Below, piece by piece: positions 8,915 through 19,504 of a stretch of 64,000 nt of DNA. This DNA comes from Salinibacter pepae (GTDB lineage Bacteria; Bacteroidota; Rhodothermia; Rhodothermales; Salinibacteraceae). Position numbers and translations under genes: made by a program. A model generated the notes under the pieces. That model was not told the origin of the DNA. It was given only the letters and a program-made list of their open reading frames with translations, and did not search any database. Where the stretch lies: contig NZ_CAMTTE010000001.1 of the NCBI RefSeq assembly GCF_947077775.1, forward strand, positions 3,066,501 through 3,130,500, read 5' to 3'. Position 1 is the first letter of the stretch; every line of letters starts with the position of its first letter.

Positions 8915-9229
8915 ATGACAACTGGGTTGTGGCTGGGTCTCGGAGGGGGAGCCGCAACGGTGGGGCTCCACGTCCTTGCCCGCATGCTGACGCACTACGC
9001 GGCCCTGCGGGCACCGGACCGAGAGACGTTCCTGATCATCGAGTTGGGCGGGCTCGGGGGACGAATGGGTCTTGTCTTCGTCGCAATGATCGTGGTCCTC
9101 CTGTACGCTCCGGTCCACGTGCCGACGTACGTAGGGACCCTGCTCGGGCTGCTCTTCGTGAGCATCGCGTTCGAGATTTGGATGATTGTCCGACGGATGA
9201 GACAAGACGGCCTCATGGCCCGAGATTGA
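8915..9229 (+). CDS. AtpI-like small membrane protein
   Basis: 104-residue protein with hydrophobic segments at about 3-22 and then two strong helices near 54-70 and 74-94, ending in a basic tail (RRMRQDGLMARD). Its place directly before atpB, 51 bp upstream, is the usual place of AtpI/subunit-I-type assembly factors in F-ATPase operons. Similarity to known AtpI is weak by eye, so the assignment rests on topology and position. ATG at 8915. Confidence 0.6.
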   Translation: MTTGLWLGLGGGAATVGLHVLARMLTHYAALRAPDRETFLIIELGGLGGRMGLVFVAMIVVLLYAPVHVPTYVGTLLGLLFVSIAFEIWMIVRRMRQDGLMARD

Positions 9230-9280
9230 AAGCGCCTAGTCCGTCGTGCACACGATCGCTATTTCATAGATACAGACCTT

Positions 9281-10519
9281 ATGATCGGTCGGGTTCGCCC
9301 TCTGCGAATTGTTGCCCTCCTCGTGCTGGGAATGAGTCTGGCATTGCCCGCGGCGCCTGCGAAGGCCGCGGACGGAGAGCTGACCCTTGAGGGCATCGTC
9401 AACAACACCATCCTCGGGCACGCCGAGGACGGATACTACCTCAACCTTAAGCCGTTTGCACAGGTTGAGCTCCCGCGCATCATGCTCGTCCGCACGGCGG
9501 ACGGCGCACTCACCCTCGAGGCGTACGGAAGCACGAAAGGGCTCCTGCAAAACGGGCCGTACGGCCTGGCCGCCCACGGGGACGAGGGGGAAGGGCACGC
9601 CGGCCCAATCACGGCGTCGGCCGAGCTCGCAGAAGCCATCGAGGCGAAGGAGCACCTCCACAGCACGGCGGTCCGCACCAGCGGCGAGGTCGTCGCGGAC
9701 CTCTCCATTTCTCGGCATCTCATCTTCGGGCTGCTGGCGATGCTCATCGTGCTGGGGGCCTTCATTGCCCTGGCACAGCGTTACAAAAGAGAGCACGACC
9801 GCCCCGAGGCGCCCCAGGGCGTCTTTCAGAATATGATGGAGGTGCTGGTCGTGTTCGTCCGGGACGAAATCGCGAAGCCCAACATTCCGGACGGAAAGTG
9901 GCGCACGTTTCTGCCCTACCTGCTGACGGCCTTCTTCTTCATCCTCGTCGCCAATATTTTAGGGCTCGTGCCGTTTGCGGGGGCGGCCACGTCCAACATC
10001 GCGGTGACGGGGGTGATGGCCATCATGACGTTCTCCATCGTGCTCCTCTACGGCTCGTCCGACTACTACAAGGAGCTGCTGACCGGGCCGCCGGACGCCC
10101 CTGTTCTCATTCGAATCATCCTGGTGCCCATCGAGATCATCGGTCTCGTAATGCGGCACCTTGCCCTCGCCATTCGTCTGTTTGCAAACATGATGGGCGG
10201 ATCGCTCATCATCTTCAGCCTCATCGGGCTGGTCTTCATGATGAACGTGATCATGGGAGAGGCGGCGGCCTGGTCGACCACCGTCATTAGCATAGGATTC
10301 ACCGTCTTCATCTTGCTGCTCAAGCTGCTCGTTGCCTTCATTCAGGCGTACGTATTCACCATTCTCTCGGCCCTCTTCATCGGAATGGCCGTGGAGGAGC
10401 ATCACCCCGACGGTGAAGAGGCGGCTGAGCCCGACGTCGGCCTCGACGGCCGGGTCGAAGACCGCCTCGACGCCGTGGAAGACAAGATGGAGGACCGCGT
10501 GCAGCCGACGACGGCCTAG
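9281..10519 (+). CDS. atpB: F1F0 ATP synthase subunit a
   Basis: 412-residue stator subunit that carries the proton half-channels beside the c-ring in the inner membrane. It starts with a signal-like hydrophobic segment (residues about 8-29, ending AAPAKAA) and an extended periplasmic region of about 110 residues, the long form seen in Bacteroidota. Membrane helices follow from about 148. The essential arginine is in LALAIRLFANMMGGSLI near residue 300. The C-terminal 40 residues are cytosolic and acidic with an EDRLDAVEDKMEDR coiled tail. ATG at 9281. It is followed by atpE after 99 bp. Confidence 0.95.
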   Translation: MIGRVRPLRIVALLVLGMSLALPAAPAKAADGELTLEGIVNNTILGHAEDGYYLNLKPFAQVELPRIMLVRTADGALTLEAYGSTKGLLQNGPYGLAAHGDEGEGHAGPITASAELAEAIEAKEHLHSTAVRTSGEVVADLSISRHLIFGLLAMLIVLGAFIALAQRYKREHDRPEAPQGVFQNMMEVLVVFVRDEIAKPNIPDGKWRTFLPYLLTAFFFILVANILGLVPFAGAATSNIAVTGVMAIMTFSIVLLYGSSDYYKELLTGPPDAPVLIRIILVPIEIIGLVMRHLALAIRLFANMMGGSLIIFSLIGLVFMMNVIMGEAAAWSTTVISIGFTVFILLLKLLVAFIQAYVFTILSALFIGMAVEEHHPDGEEAAEPDVGLDGRVEDRLDAVEDKMEDRVQPTTA

Positions 10520-10618
10520 CGCCGGGGCGATGTCCGGAGGACGCCGTCAGGCTGCGCAACGCACGACCGCTGCACGACCACTCGCACACTGTACACATCA
10601 CACTCGGAGAAGAACACT

Positions 10619-10849
10619 ATGGACCCCGCTGCTCTTGCATACCTCGCCGCCGGTCTCGGAGCCGGCATTTCTGCCGTTGGCGCCGCGATCGGAATTGGCC
10701 GGCTGGCCAGCTCCTCGATGGACGGGGCGGCTCGCCAGCCCGAAGCTGCCGGAGACATTCGAGGCCTAATGATTGTCTCTGCCGGTCTTATTGAGGGTGT
10801 GGCCCTGTTTGCCCTCATTATTTGCCTCCTCCTCGTTCTCTTCGTCTAA
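10619..10849 (+). CDS. atpE: F1F0 ATP synthase subunit c
   Basis: 76-residue hairpin of two membrane helices joined by the conserved polar loop ARQPEAAGDIRG; multiple copies form the rotor ring. The ion-binding carboxylate is the Glu in GLIEGVALF (near residue 60). Sodium-type rings carry Gln in helix 1 and Ser/Thr after the Glu; here those positions are Ile (GIGRL) and Gly-Val, so the ring looks proton-coupled. ATG at 10619. Confidence 0.96.
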   Translation: MDPAALAYLAAGLGAGISAVGAAIGIGRLASSSMDGAARQPEAAGDIRGLMIVSAGLIEGVALFALIICLLLVLFV

Positions 10850-11157
10850 CGGCCGTGCCGAAACGGAACGAGAGGGCGCACGTGCAGTCCACGCTGCCTC
10901 GGGTCGGGCACGATTAGAGACTCGACGGTGCGAGGGGCAGCGTTGCAAGCGGCCCGCCCCGCCCAGAAGAACGTGGCCGTCCGCCGCACTCTTCCCGCCA
11001 CAACGGTTCGGGGATGCGTCTCCCGATGCCACGGCCGAGGCCCACGAGGCGCCCCGAGGCCCCCGCCCGGGGCGGCGGCCCGTTGTCGGCCTCCATCGTG
11101 TTGCCCTCGCGCCCGCGCCCTGCAGTTAAATTTCGTCGTCCGGTTTGTCCTTTGCCT
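10850..11157. other. 308-bp gap between atpE and atpF
   Basis: GC-rich spacer inside the atp string. It contains several short frames but none with a start site or family resemblance, and no strong intrinsic terminator on the plus strand, so transcription may run through. GC-rich inverted segments (around 11044-11085, GGCGCCCCGAGGCC-type) could fold in the mRNA. Confidence 0.5.
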
Positions 11158-11667
11158 ATGACCGCCCTGTTTGCCCAGAGCCTCGTCACCCCATCGGTGG
11201 GGCTCATTTTCTGGAAAACCGTCGCGTTCCTGATCTTCCTCTACATCCTCTACCGATTCGGGTGGGGGCCGATCACCGAGTCGCTGGAGGAGCGAGAGGA
11301 GGAGATTGAGCACTCCATCCAGCGCGCCGAAGAGGCCCTCGAAGAGGCCAAGGCGATTCAAGCGGAGAACGAAAAGGCCCGCCGCGAGGCAGAGCAGAAG
11401 GCCCAGCAGATCCTTCGGGAGGCTCGCGACTCGGCCGAAGAGCTCCGCGAGGAGGAGAAGGCCAAAACGCGCCGTGAGATCCAGGAGATGAAGGAGCAGG
11501 CCCAGGCCGAAATCGAGCGTGAGAAGCAGGCGGCCCTCCAGGAGCTCCGTGATGAGGTGGCCGACCTCGCCATCGAGGCGGCTCAGAAAATCATCGAGAA
11601 CGACTTGGACGCCGACCGGCACCGGCAGCTCGTGGACGACGCCCTCGACGACTTCCCGACGAATTAG
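11158..11667 (+). CDS. atpF: F1F0 ATP synthase subunit b
   Basis: 169-residue peripheral-stalk subunit: one N-terminal membrane helix (about 16-33, IFWKTVAFLIFLYILYRF) followed by the typical GPI turn and a long, highly charged coiled coil (about 40-150) that reaches the delta subunit on F1. The frame continues upstream to 11014, but ATG at 11158 gives the normal length and places the membrane helix at the N-terminus. It is followed 57 bp later by atpH. Confidence 0.95.
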   Translation: MTALFAQSLVTPSVGLIFWKTVAFLIFLYILYRFGWGPITESLEEREEEIEHSIQRAEEALEEAKAIQAENEKARREAEQKAQQILREARDSAEELREEEKAKTRREIQEMKEQAQAEIEREKQAALQELRDEVADLAIEAAQKIIENDLDADRHRQLVDDALDDFPTN

Positions 11668-11724
11668 CGCCCGGGATGGGATGGACCCGGCCCGCGCGCC
11701 CAATCTTTTACTCCAGACAGCCGT

Positions 11725-12297
11725 ATGAGCCAGCGCACGGTCACCCGGCGGTACGCCGCCGCGTTATACGAAGAAGCCAACGCGAATGGCGTCCTTGAGG
11801 CCGTCGACGAGGACATCCGGATGCTTCTTGAGAGTCTCGACTCCAACCGCCCGCTGGTCCGGGTCTTCGAAAGCCCCGTGATCCCGCAGGACAAGAAGGA
11901 TTCCATTGTCCGTGAGCTCCTGGGCGATCGGGTCGAAGGCCTGACGGTGCGATTCCTTCGGCTGCTGATCCGGAAGGACCGCGAGACGATGACGGAGGCC
12001 ATTCTCGATCAGTACCAGACCCTTCGCGACGAACAGCGCGGCATCGTGGATGCGGAGGTCACGGTGGCCCGCCCCCTGGCCGACGAGACCCGCACGGCGC
12101 TCGTGAGGAGTCTGGAGGAGAAAACGGGCAAGGAGATTCGCCTCCACCTGCACGAGGACGCGGACCTGATCGGGGGGCTTGTGGTCCGAATTGGGGACCG
12201 TGTCTTCGACGCCAGCGTGCGCAGCCAGCTCGGCGCCCTCCACGACCGGCTCCGTGAGGCGACCCTTTCGGAAAATGCCCTCGACGACGGGGCGTAG
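11725..12297 (+). CDS. atpH: F1F0 ATP synthase subunit delta
   Basis: 190-residue OSCP/delta subunit linking the b stalk to the top of F1. N-terminal RRYAAALYEEA (residues about 8-18) is the family signature, and the C-terminal part shows the conserved DLIGGLVVRIGDRVFDASVRSQL segment in two stretches near 150-172. Normal length; ATG at 11725. Upstream of atpA by 59 bp. Confidence 0.95.
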   Translation: MSQRTVTRRYAAALYEEANANGVLEAVDEDIRMLLESLDSNRPLVRVFESPVIPQDKKDSIVRELLGDRVEGLTVRFLRLLIRKDRETMTEAILDQYQTLRDEQRGIVDAEVTVARPLADETRTALVRSLEEKTGKEIRLHLHEDADLIGGLVVRIGDRVFDASVRSQLGALHDRLREATLSENALDDGA

Positions 12298-12356
12298 CCC
12301 TCCGCGGCCCGCCGCCGTCCCACTTGTTCTTCACGACTTGATCTCTCGATCCTTCC

Positions 12357-14012
<1,656 letters not shown>

Positions 14013-14164
14013 CCCCTCGCCGCGGCCCCGCTGCGCGGCGACGCGGCTTGATCAGTCCCCCGCGAACCGATCGGGGCGGCCTCGGACGAAGCGCCCGCGC
14101 TTCCTCCACTGCCTGTTGGCCGTCCCCATTCCCACTCCTGCACGACGACCCCCCTGCCTGATCC

Positions 14165-15091
14165 ATGGCGAACCTTCGCGACATTCGGAACCGGATCGAC
14201 TCGATCGAGAACACCAAGCAGGTGACCCGGGCCATGAAGATGGTGGCGGCGGCGAAGCTGCGGCGGGCCCAAGAGAAGATCTTTCGGGCACGGCCCTACG
14301 CGTACAAAATCGGGGAGCTTACCAATCACCTCAAGCAGGAGCTCGACCCCACGGCCCACCCCTTCTTCCAGGCGCCCGACGAGGCCTCCGGGGCCCTGGT
14401 GATCGTGATCACGGCCGACCGTGGGCTCTGCGGGTCCTTCAACAGCGACGCCATCAACACCGCGGAGCACCTGATCGAGACCACCTACGCGGAGACGCAG
14501 TCGGCGGACGACCTGTTCCTGCTGTGTGTCGGAAAAAAGGGGCACAAGCACTTTCAGAAGCGGGACCACCGCCTCGTCGGTGACTACAAAGGCGTTTTTG
14601 ACGGCCTCAACTTCGAGGTGGCCCAACAGGTCGTGGAGGATGCGGTGGAAGGCTTCGAACGCGGCATCTGGGGCGAGGTGAAACTCGTCTACAACGAGTT
14701 CAAGAACACCATCGTCCAGAACCAGATCGTAGAACCCCTGCTGCCCATCCCGGAGGAGCGGTTCGAGACGCCGGTCATGGAGGAAGAGGCCGATGGCTTT
14801 GACCTCCCGGCGAACGGCCGGGCCATCGACTACATCTTCGAGCCGGGGGCCCCTGCGTTGCTTGATGAGCTCGTCCCCCGCTACCTGTACTACCAGGTGT
14901 GGCGGGCGCTTCTCGAATCGAACGCAGCCGAGCAGGGCGCGCGGATGGTGGCGATGGACAACGCGACCTCCAACGCCGAGGAGCTGATCGAGGACCTTAC
15001 CCTTGAGTACAACCGGGCCCGGCAGAGCGCCATTACCCGTGAGCTGCTGGACATTACCAGCGGGGCGGAGGCCCTCGAAGAATCCGGGTAG
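14165..15091 (+). CDS. atpG: F1F0 ATP synthase subunit gamma
   Basis: 308-residue central rotor shaft of F1. N-terminal helix MANLRDIRNRIDSIENTKQ plus VTRAMKMVAAAKLRRAQ and the C-terminal ARMVAMDNATSNAEELI plus LEYNRARQSAITRELLDI helix are the conserved gamma signatures that form the coiled shaft. ITADRGLCGSFNSD near residues 80-93 is also typical. ATG at 14165. The gene is last in the string: no atpD (beta) or atpC (epsilon) follows, and tRNA-Ser comes next. Confidence 0.97.
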   Translation: MANLRDIRNRIDSIENTKQVTRAMKMVAAAKLRRAQEKIFRARPYAYKIGELTNHLKQELDPTAHPFFQAPDEASGALVIVITADRGLCGSFNSDAINTAEHLIETTYAETQSADDLFLLCVGKKGHKHFQKRDHRLVGDYKGVFDGLNFEVAQQVVEDAVEGFERGIWGEVKLVYNEFKNTIVQNQIVEPLLPIPEERFETPVMEEEADGFDLPANGRAIDYIFEPGAPALLDELVPRYLYYQVWRALLESNAAEQGARMVAMDNATSNAEELIEDLTLEYNRARQSAITRELLDITSGAEALEESG

Positions 15092-15183
15092 AACCCAGAT
15101 TGGGCAGAGCACCCGTTCGCGGCGGGGGGCGTCGCGCCCGTGCAACACTGTCCGCGGCGCAACATACCACAAGACCAGAAGAC

Positions 15184-15273
15184 GGAGAGGTGGCCGAGCG
15201 GTCGAAGGCGCTCCCCTGCTAAGGGAGTAAACGGTGATGAGCCGTTTCGGGGGTTCGAATCCCCCCCTCTCCG
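15184..15273 (+). tRNA. tRNA-Ser (GCU)
   Basis: 90-nt class II tRNA. The acceptor stem GGAGAGG (15184-15190) pairs with CCTCTCC (15266-15272), with discriminator G at 15273. The anticodon arm is CTCCC-CTGCTAA-GGGAG, giving anticodon GCU. The long variable arm AACGG-TGATGAG-CCGTT is diagnostic of serine. T arm GGGGG-TTCGAAT-CCCCC. CCA is not encoded. Confidence 0.97.
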
Positions 15274-15282
15274 CCGTCCGCG

Positions 15283-15319
15283 CCGGTCCCGATCCTGTCG
15301 GGACGGGCCTTTTCTTTTT
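15283..15319 (+). terminator. Intrinsic terminator after tRNA-Ser
   Basis: Stem GTCCCGA (15286-15292) and TCGGGAC (15298-15304) with loop TCCTG, outer CC/GG pairs, then CCTTTTCTTTTT. It is 10 bp after tRNA-Ser and probably ends the tRNA transcript and any read-through from atpG. Confidence 0.85.
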
Positions 15320-15369
15320 CGGGCCCTCCGCGTTCTGCGTGGGCTTGCCCCTCACGACGACTCTCCCTG

Positions 15370-16848
15370 ATGGCCGAGTCTATGTCCAGTCGTCCCACCG
15401 TCGCCATCGCCGGAGCCACGGGCTTTGTGGGCACGGCGTTGCGGGACGCCCTGCGGGACGCGTACAACGTGGTTGGGCTCACGCGATCGCCGGTGCGGGC
15501 CCAGGCGAACGCGGGGCCGGCCTCCGCCGAGGAGTGGCGACACGCCGACCTCTTCGACCCCTACGCGGTGCAGGACGGACTGGAGGGGGCCGACTACGCC
15601 ATCTACCTCGTCCACTCCATGCTCCCGTCGGCCCGGCTCACGCAGGGCCAGGTGGCCGACCTCGATCTCCTGCAGGCCGACAACTTTGCACGGGCGGCCG
15701 AAGCGGAGGGCGTCGACCAGATTCTGTACCTCGGGGCGCTCATCCCCGAGGACAAAAGCCCCCTGCCGTCGCCCCTCCGGCGCCGGCTCGAGATGGAGGC
15801 GGTCCTCGGCTCCACGTCCGTCCCGCTGACGACGCTCCGGGCCGGGCTGATCGTGGGGGCGGGCGGCACGTGGCTGAGCATGCTGCTCAATCTGGTCCGA
15901 CGCCTCCCCGTCATGGTCCTGCCGTCCTGGACCCGGGCCGAGACCCAGCCCATTGCCCTCCGGGACGTGGTGCGGGGGCTGGAAAAAAGCCTGGGCAATC
16001 CGGAGACGTACGAGGCCACCTACGACGTGGGAGGGCCCGAGGCAATGAGCTACCACGAGATGCTGCTGCGCACCGCCGACGTGCTGGGGCTCCGGCGCCG
16101 CACCACGACGGTGCCGATGGAGTCGCCCCGCCTCTCGAAGCTCTGGGTCTGGCTCTTCGGAAGCGTGCCCTGGGCCCTCGTGACGCCCGTGATCGACAGC
16201 CTGCGGTTCCAGACGCGCGTGCAGCCGAACGAGATGCACCGGTGGCTCCAGCACGACGCCCTGTCGTTTGAGGGGGCCCTGGAGGCCTCCGTGGACGCAC
16301 GCGGCCACCCGCTGCCCAACCCGCGAGACGATCTGCGGGAGCAAGAAGACGCCGTCATCCGCGACCAGAGCGTGGTCCGCTCGGTGCAACGCATGCCGTG
16401 CCCCCCGGAGTTTACGGCGCGGGACGTGGCGGACGAGTACCTGCGATGGCTGCCGCGCCTGGGGTGGCCCATGCTGCAGGTGCACGTGGAGCACGGGCGG
16501 GTCGCGCACTTCGAGCTGCGCCCCGTCGGCACCCTCCTCAAGCTCCGGTTTGCGGCCGACCGCAGTCCCGAAGGGCGGCAGCTCTTCTTCGTGACCGGCG
16601 GGCTGCTGGCACAGGGCGACGGCGAGCGGTCCGGTCGTCTCGAATTTCGGCAGGTGCTGGGGGGCGAGGCCGTTCTGGCCGCCATCCACGACTTCTCGCC
16701 CCGGCTGCCGTGGTACGTCTACAACAGCACGCAGGCACTCGCCCACCTCGTGGTGATGTGGGGCTTCCGGCAGCACCTGGAGCGCCTCACGCAACGACAG
16801 TCCGAAACGCCCTCCGTTTCGTCCGCCCTCCACGGCCCCTCCTCGTAG
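15370..16848 (+). CDS. NAD(P)-binding SDR-type protein with DUF2867
   Basis: 492-residue two-part protein. Residues about 9-300 are an atypical/extended short-chain dehydrogenase (nucleotide-binding VAIAGATGFVGTALRDAL at 11-28; NmrA-like LYLGALIPEDKSPLPSPLR region). Residues about 325-480 resemble DUF2867 (VTGGLLAQ, GRLEFRQVLGG, DFSPRLPWYVYNSTQALAH). This fusion is found in uncharacterised bacterial proteins; its substrate is unknown. There is no signal peptide. ATG at 15370, 51 bp after the terminator. It lies upstream of the helicase gene on the same strand, 64 bp away. Confidence 0.8.
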   Translation: MAESMSSRPTVAIAGATGFVGTALRDALRDAYNVVGLTRSPVRAQANAGPASAEEWRHADLFDPYAVQDGLEGADYAIYLVHSMLPSARLTQGQVADLDLLQADNFARAAEAEGVDQILYLGALIPEDKSPLPSPLRRRLEMEAVLGSTSVPLTTLRAGLIVGAGGTWLSMLLNLVRRLPVMVLPSWTRAETQPIALRDVVRGLEKSLGNPETYEATYDVGGPEAMSYHEMLLRTADVLGLRRRTTTVPMESPRLSKLWVWLFGSVPWALVTPVIDSLRFQTRVQPNEMHRWLQHDALSFEGALEASVDARGHPLPNPRDDLREQEDAVIRDQSVVRSVQRMPCPPEFTARDVADEYLRWLPRLGWPMLQVHVEHGRVAHFELRPVGTLLKLRFAADRSPEGRQLFFVTGGLLAQGDGERSGRLEFRQVLGGEAVLAAIHDFSPRLPWYVYNSTQALAHLVVMWGFRQHLERLTQRQSETPSVSSALHGPSS

Positions 16849-16912
16849 GTCGTGCCTGCTCTGCCTCACGAACCCTGTTCCGCCCGATCCGCTCGGGCCG
16901 TTTTGACCCTCG

Positions 16913-18178
16913 ATGTCTACCTTTGCCGACGCGCCGTTTACCGAGGACCAGGAAGAGGCGTACGACCACGTCTACGATCGCCTCGCGCAGGGCGAGCGGT
17001 TTACGGGGCTGCGCGGATACGCAGGCACTGGGAAAACGTACCTCGTGAGTCGCCTCGTGGAGCAGCTGCTGGACGAGGACTGCACGGTGACCGTCTGCGC
17101 CCCGACCCACAAGGCGGTGCAGGTGCTGAGCGACGAGCTCGGCGACGCCCCCGTGCAGATGCAGACGCTCCACTCCTTCCTGGGCCTCCGACTGCAGCCG
17201 AAACAGGACGGGGAGTATGAGCTGGTGGCGGAGGAGGAACGCAACTTCGCCGAGGGGGTGGTGATCGTCGACGAGGCGTCCATGATTGGCCGTGAGGAGT
17301 GGTCCCACATTCAGGACGCGCCCTTCTGGGTGCAGTGGCTCTTCGTGGGCGATCCGGCGCAGCTGCCCCCGGTCAACGAGGACCCGTCGCCCGCGCTCGA
17401 CGTGCCGGGCCCCACCCTGGAAACCATCCACCGCCAGGCGGCCGACAATCCGATCCTCGAGCTCGCGACCAAGATTCGCACCGGGGCCGACGGCCGCTTC
17501 GGCAGCACCTTCGAGGACGGAAAGGGCGTGGCCGTCACGCGCAACCGGGAGGAATTTCTGGACAGCATCCTGAGGGCCTTCGACGCCGACGCGTTTGCGG
17601 AGGACGCGACCCACGCCCGGGTGCTCGCCTACCGCAACAAGACGGTGCGCCGCTACAACCGCGAGATTCGCGCCGAACGGTACGGGGCCGACGCGGACCG
17701 GTTCGTGGAGGGGGAGTGGCTGGTCGGCACCGAAACCTGGTACTACGATGGCGTGCAGCGGCTCACCAACAGCGAAGAGGTGCGCGTCAAGAAGGCCCAG
17801 GTGGAAACGTTCGAGGCCGACGACCAGAGCGAGTGGACCGTCTGGGAACTGAAGATCCGCACGCCGGGGCGCGGCCTCACGCGCACGATTCACGTGCTGC
17901 ACGAGGAGGAGCGGGAGCGATACGAGAATGCGCTAGAACGCCGGCGCAACAAGGCCGAGGACGACCCGTCCACGTGGGATCGGTTTTTCGACCTCCGCGA
18001 GCGCTTCGCCCGCGTCGACTACGCGTACGCCACGACCGTGCACCGGGCGCAGGGCTCCACCTACGACACCGTGTTCGTGGACCACCGCGACCTGCGCGTG
18101 TGTCGGGGCGAGGAGCGGGGGGCCCTCCTGTACGTGGCCGTCACGCGCCCGTCCCGGCGGCTTGCACTGCTGGTGTGA
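16913..18178 (+). CDS. SF1B DNA helicase, Dda-like
   Basis: 421-residue ATP-dependent helicase of the RecD/Pif1 superfamily 1B. Motifs seen: Walker A GYAGTGKT (about 38-45), motif Ia CAPTHKAV, motif II VIVDEAS (about 117-123), motif III FVGDPAQLPPV (about 143-153), motif V TTVHRAQGSTYDTVFV, motif VI LLYVAVTRPSRR at the end. The segment WDRFFDLRERFARVDYAYA just before motif V closely matches the layout of phage T4 Dda (WSDFWDAKSQFSKV followed by the HKAQG motif), and there is no RecD N-terminal domain. The likely role is in replication or recombination repair (inference). It is short compared with RecD2. ATG at 16913. Confidence 0.85.
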   Translation: MSTFADAPFTEDQEEAYDHVYDRLAQGERFTGLRGYAGTGKTYLVSRLVEQLLDEDCTVTVCAPTHKAVQVLSDELGDAPVQMQTLHSFLGLRLQPKQDGEYELVAEEERNFAEGVVIVDEASMIGREEWSHIQDAPFWVQWLFVGDPAQLPPVNEDPSPALDVPGPTLETIHRQAADNPILELATKIRTGADGRFGSTFEDGKGVAVTRNREEFLDSILRAFDADAFAEDATHARVLAYRNKTVRRYNREIRAERYGADADRFVEGEWLVGTETWYYDGVQRLTNSEEVRVKKAQVETFEADDQSEWTVWELKIRTPGRGLTRTIHVLHEEERERYENALERRRNKAEDDPSTWDRFFDLRERFARVDYAYATTVHRAQGSTYDTVFVDHRDLRVCRGEERGALLYVAVTRPSRRLALLV

Positions 18179-18215
18179 AAAGCCAGAGGCGCCTCGGGCC
18201 CGGAACGATACGTCC

Positions 18216-19436
18216 TCACTCGGAACGCCGCTCCGCGACGGCCTCCACCTCCGTCCAGACGCGAAGCAGATTCGTCCCGAGGATCTGCTGAATCTCTGGG
18301 TCCGAGTAGCCGCGCCGGAGGAGCTCGGCGACGAGGACGGGGTAGCCCGACGCGTCCTGCAGGCCCTCCGGCAGCGCAAAGACGCCGTCGAAGTCGGAGC
18401 CCAGGCCCACGTGTTCGGCCCCGACAAGGCCCACGGCGTGGTCGATGTGGTCGGCCACGTCCTGTACCGTGCCGATCGGATGTTCGTCACGGATTTTTTC
18501 TTCGTAGAGAATGGCCTCGCGCGAGTCCTTCGCCCAGCCCCTCGCGTCGATGTGGGCGTTCATCTCCGCACGAATCGGGTCGTCCTGTTCTCGGTATTCG
18601 GTGCGCAGGAAGGAGGACCCGAACGTAATCATCACGACGCCGCCCGTGTCGGCAATGCCCTGGATGAGTGCGTCGCTCACGTTGCGTTCCCAGCCGGGGG
18701 TGAAGTGGCGGCAGGAGGAATGGGAGGCAATGACGGGCGCCGCCGACGCCTCAATCGCGTCCCGGGCCGTCGCGTCGGTGACGTGGGAGACATCCACCAT
18801 GATGCCGAGCCGGTTCATTTCCGCCACCACGTCCGCCCCGAACGGACTCAGTCCGCTCCACCGCGGCTCGGCGTCGTCGTAGGACGAATCCCCGAGTCGG
18901 TTGTGCGCGCCGTGCGTGAGGGTGATGTGCCGGATGCCGCGCTCGTAGAAGTGCTCCACGTTGTCGAGGTCGCCGCCGAGGCCGGCGCCGTTTTCCATTC
19001 CCAAGGGAAGGGCCACGGCCTCCGTCGTGGCAATCTGCCGCACCTCGTTCGGCGAGGTTGCCAGTGCAAACTCGGTCGGGTGATCCGTCGCGATCGTCTC
19101 CACCAGGTCGATGAGCGCGTTGGCCCGGTTCGTCGCGGCGGCGGGGTTGCTCTGCAGGTATGGGGGAATGTAGATGGACATGAAGGGCGCGTCGAGGCCG
19201 CCGGCCCGGGCCCGCGGGTAGTCGACGTCGCCCCCCACCGTGGAGTCGGCCGGGTTTTCGTAGAAGTCATTCAGGCGGGAGGGCAGGTCGACGTGGCCGT
19301 CCACGAGGAGGGAGGCCTGGACGAGGCGGTCGGCCCGGGCCTCGATCGACGCGGCGGGCTGTGCCTGAGAGACCCCGTTCCCCATCAGAAGAAGCACGAA
19401 GGAGCCAACGATCAAAGAAGAGGGCGGGGCCGGCAT
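18216..19436 (-). CDS. Membrane dipeptidase, peptidase family M19
   Basis: 406-residue secreted zinc dipeptidase hydrolysing dipeptides including D-residue forms. A signal peptide occupies residues about 1-26 (ends VSQAQ). M19 motifs: first zinc site DGHVDLP (about 44-50), central Glu in FPL-GMENG region (ALPLGMENGAGLGG), metal histidines in SHVTDATARDAI and VIASHSS, and GLGSDFDGV near the C-terminus. The frame extends upstream to 19589, but ATG at 19436 places the signal correctly. It lies 68 bp downstream of the BtuF-like gene on the same strand, probably as an operon. Confidence 0.9.
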   Translation of the reverse strand: MPAPPSSLIVGSFVLLLMGNGVSQAQPAASIEARADRLVQASLLVDGHVDLPSRLNDFYENPADSTVGGDVDYPRARAGGLDAPFMSIYIPPYLQSNPAAATNRANALIDLVETIATDHPTEFALATSPNEVRQIATTEAVALPLGMENGAGLGGDLDNVEHFYERGIRHITLTHGAHNRLGDSSYDDAEPRWSGLSPFGADVVAEMNRLGIMVDVSHVTDATARDAIEASAAPVIASHSSCRHFTPGWERNVSDALIQGIADTGGVVMITFGSSFLRTEYREQDDPIRAEMNAHIDARGWAKDSREAILYEEKIRDEHPIGTVQDVADHIDHAVGLVGAEHVGLGSDFDGVFALPEGLQDASGYPVLVAELLRRGYSDPEIQQILGTNLLRVWTEVEAVAERRSE

Positions 19437-19504
19437 GACGAAGGCGGGGCGGTGGAAAGAAGAATCCTCCAGAGAGGGGACGGGGGGATGCCGAAGCGGG
19501 GGGA

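Noticed and set aside
10619-10849. Sodium-binding c subunit
   Set aside because: The Gln in helix 1 and the Ser/Thr after the Glu are absent.
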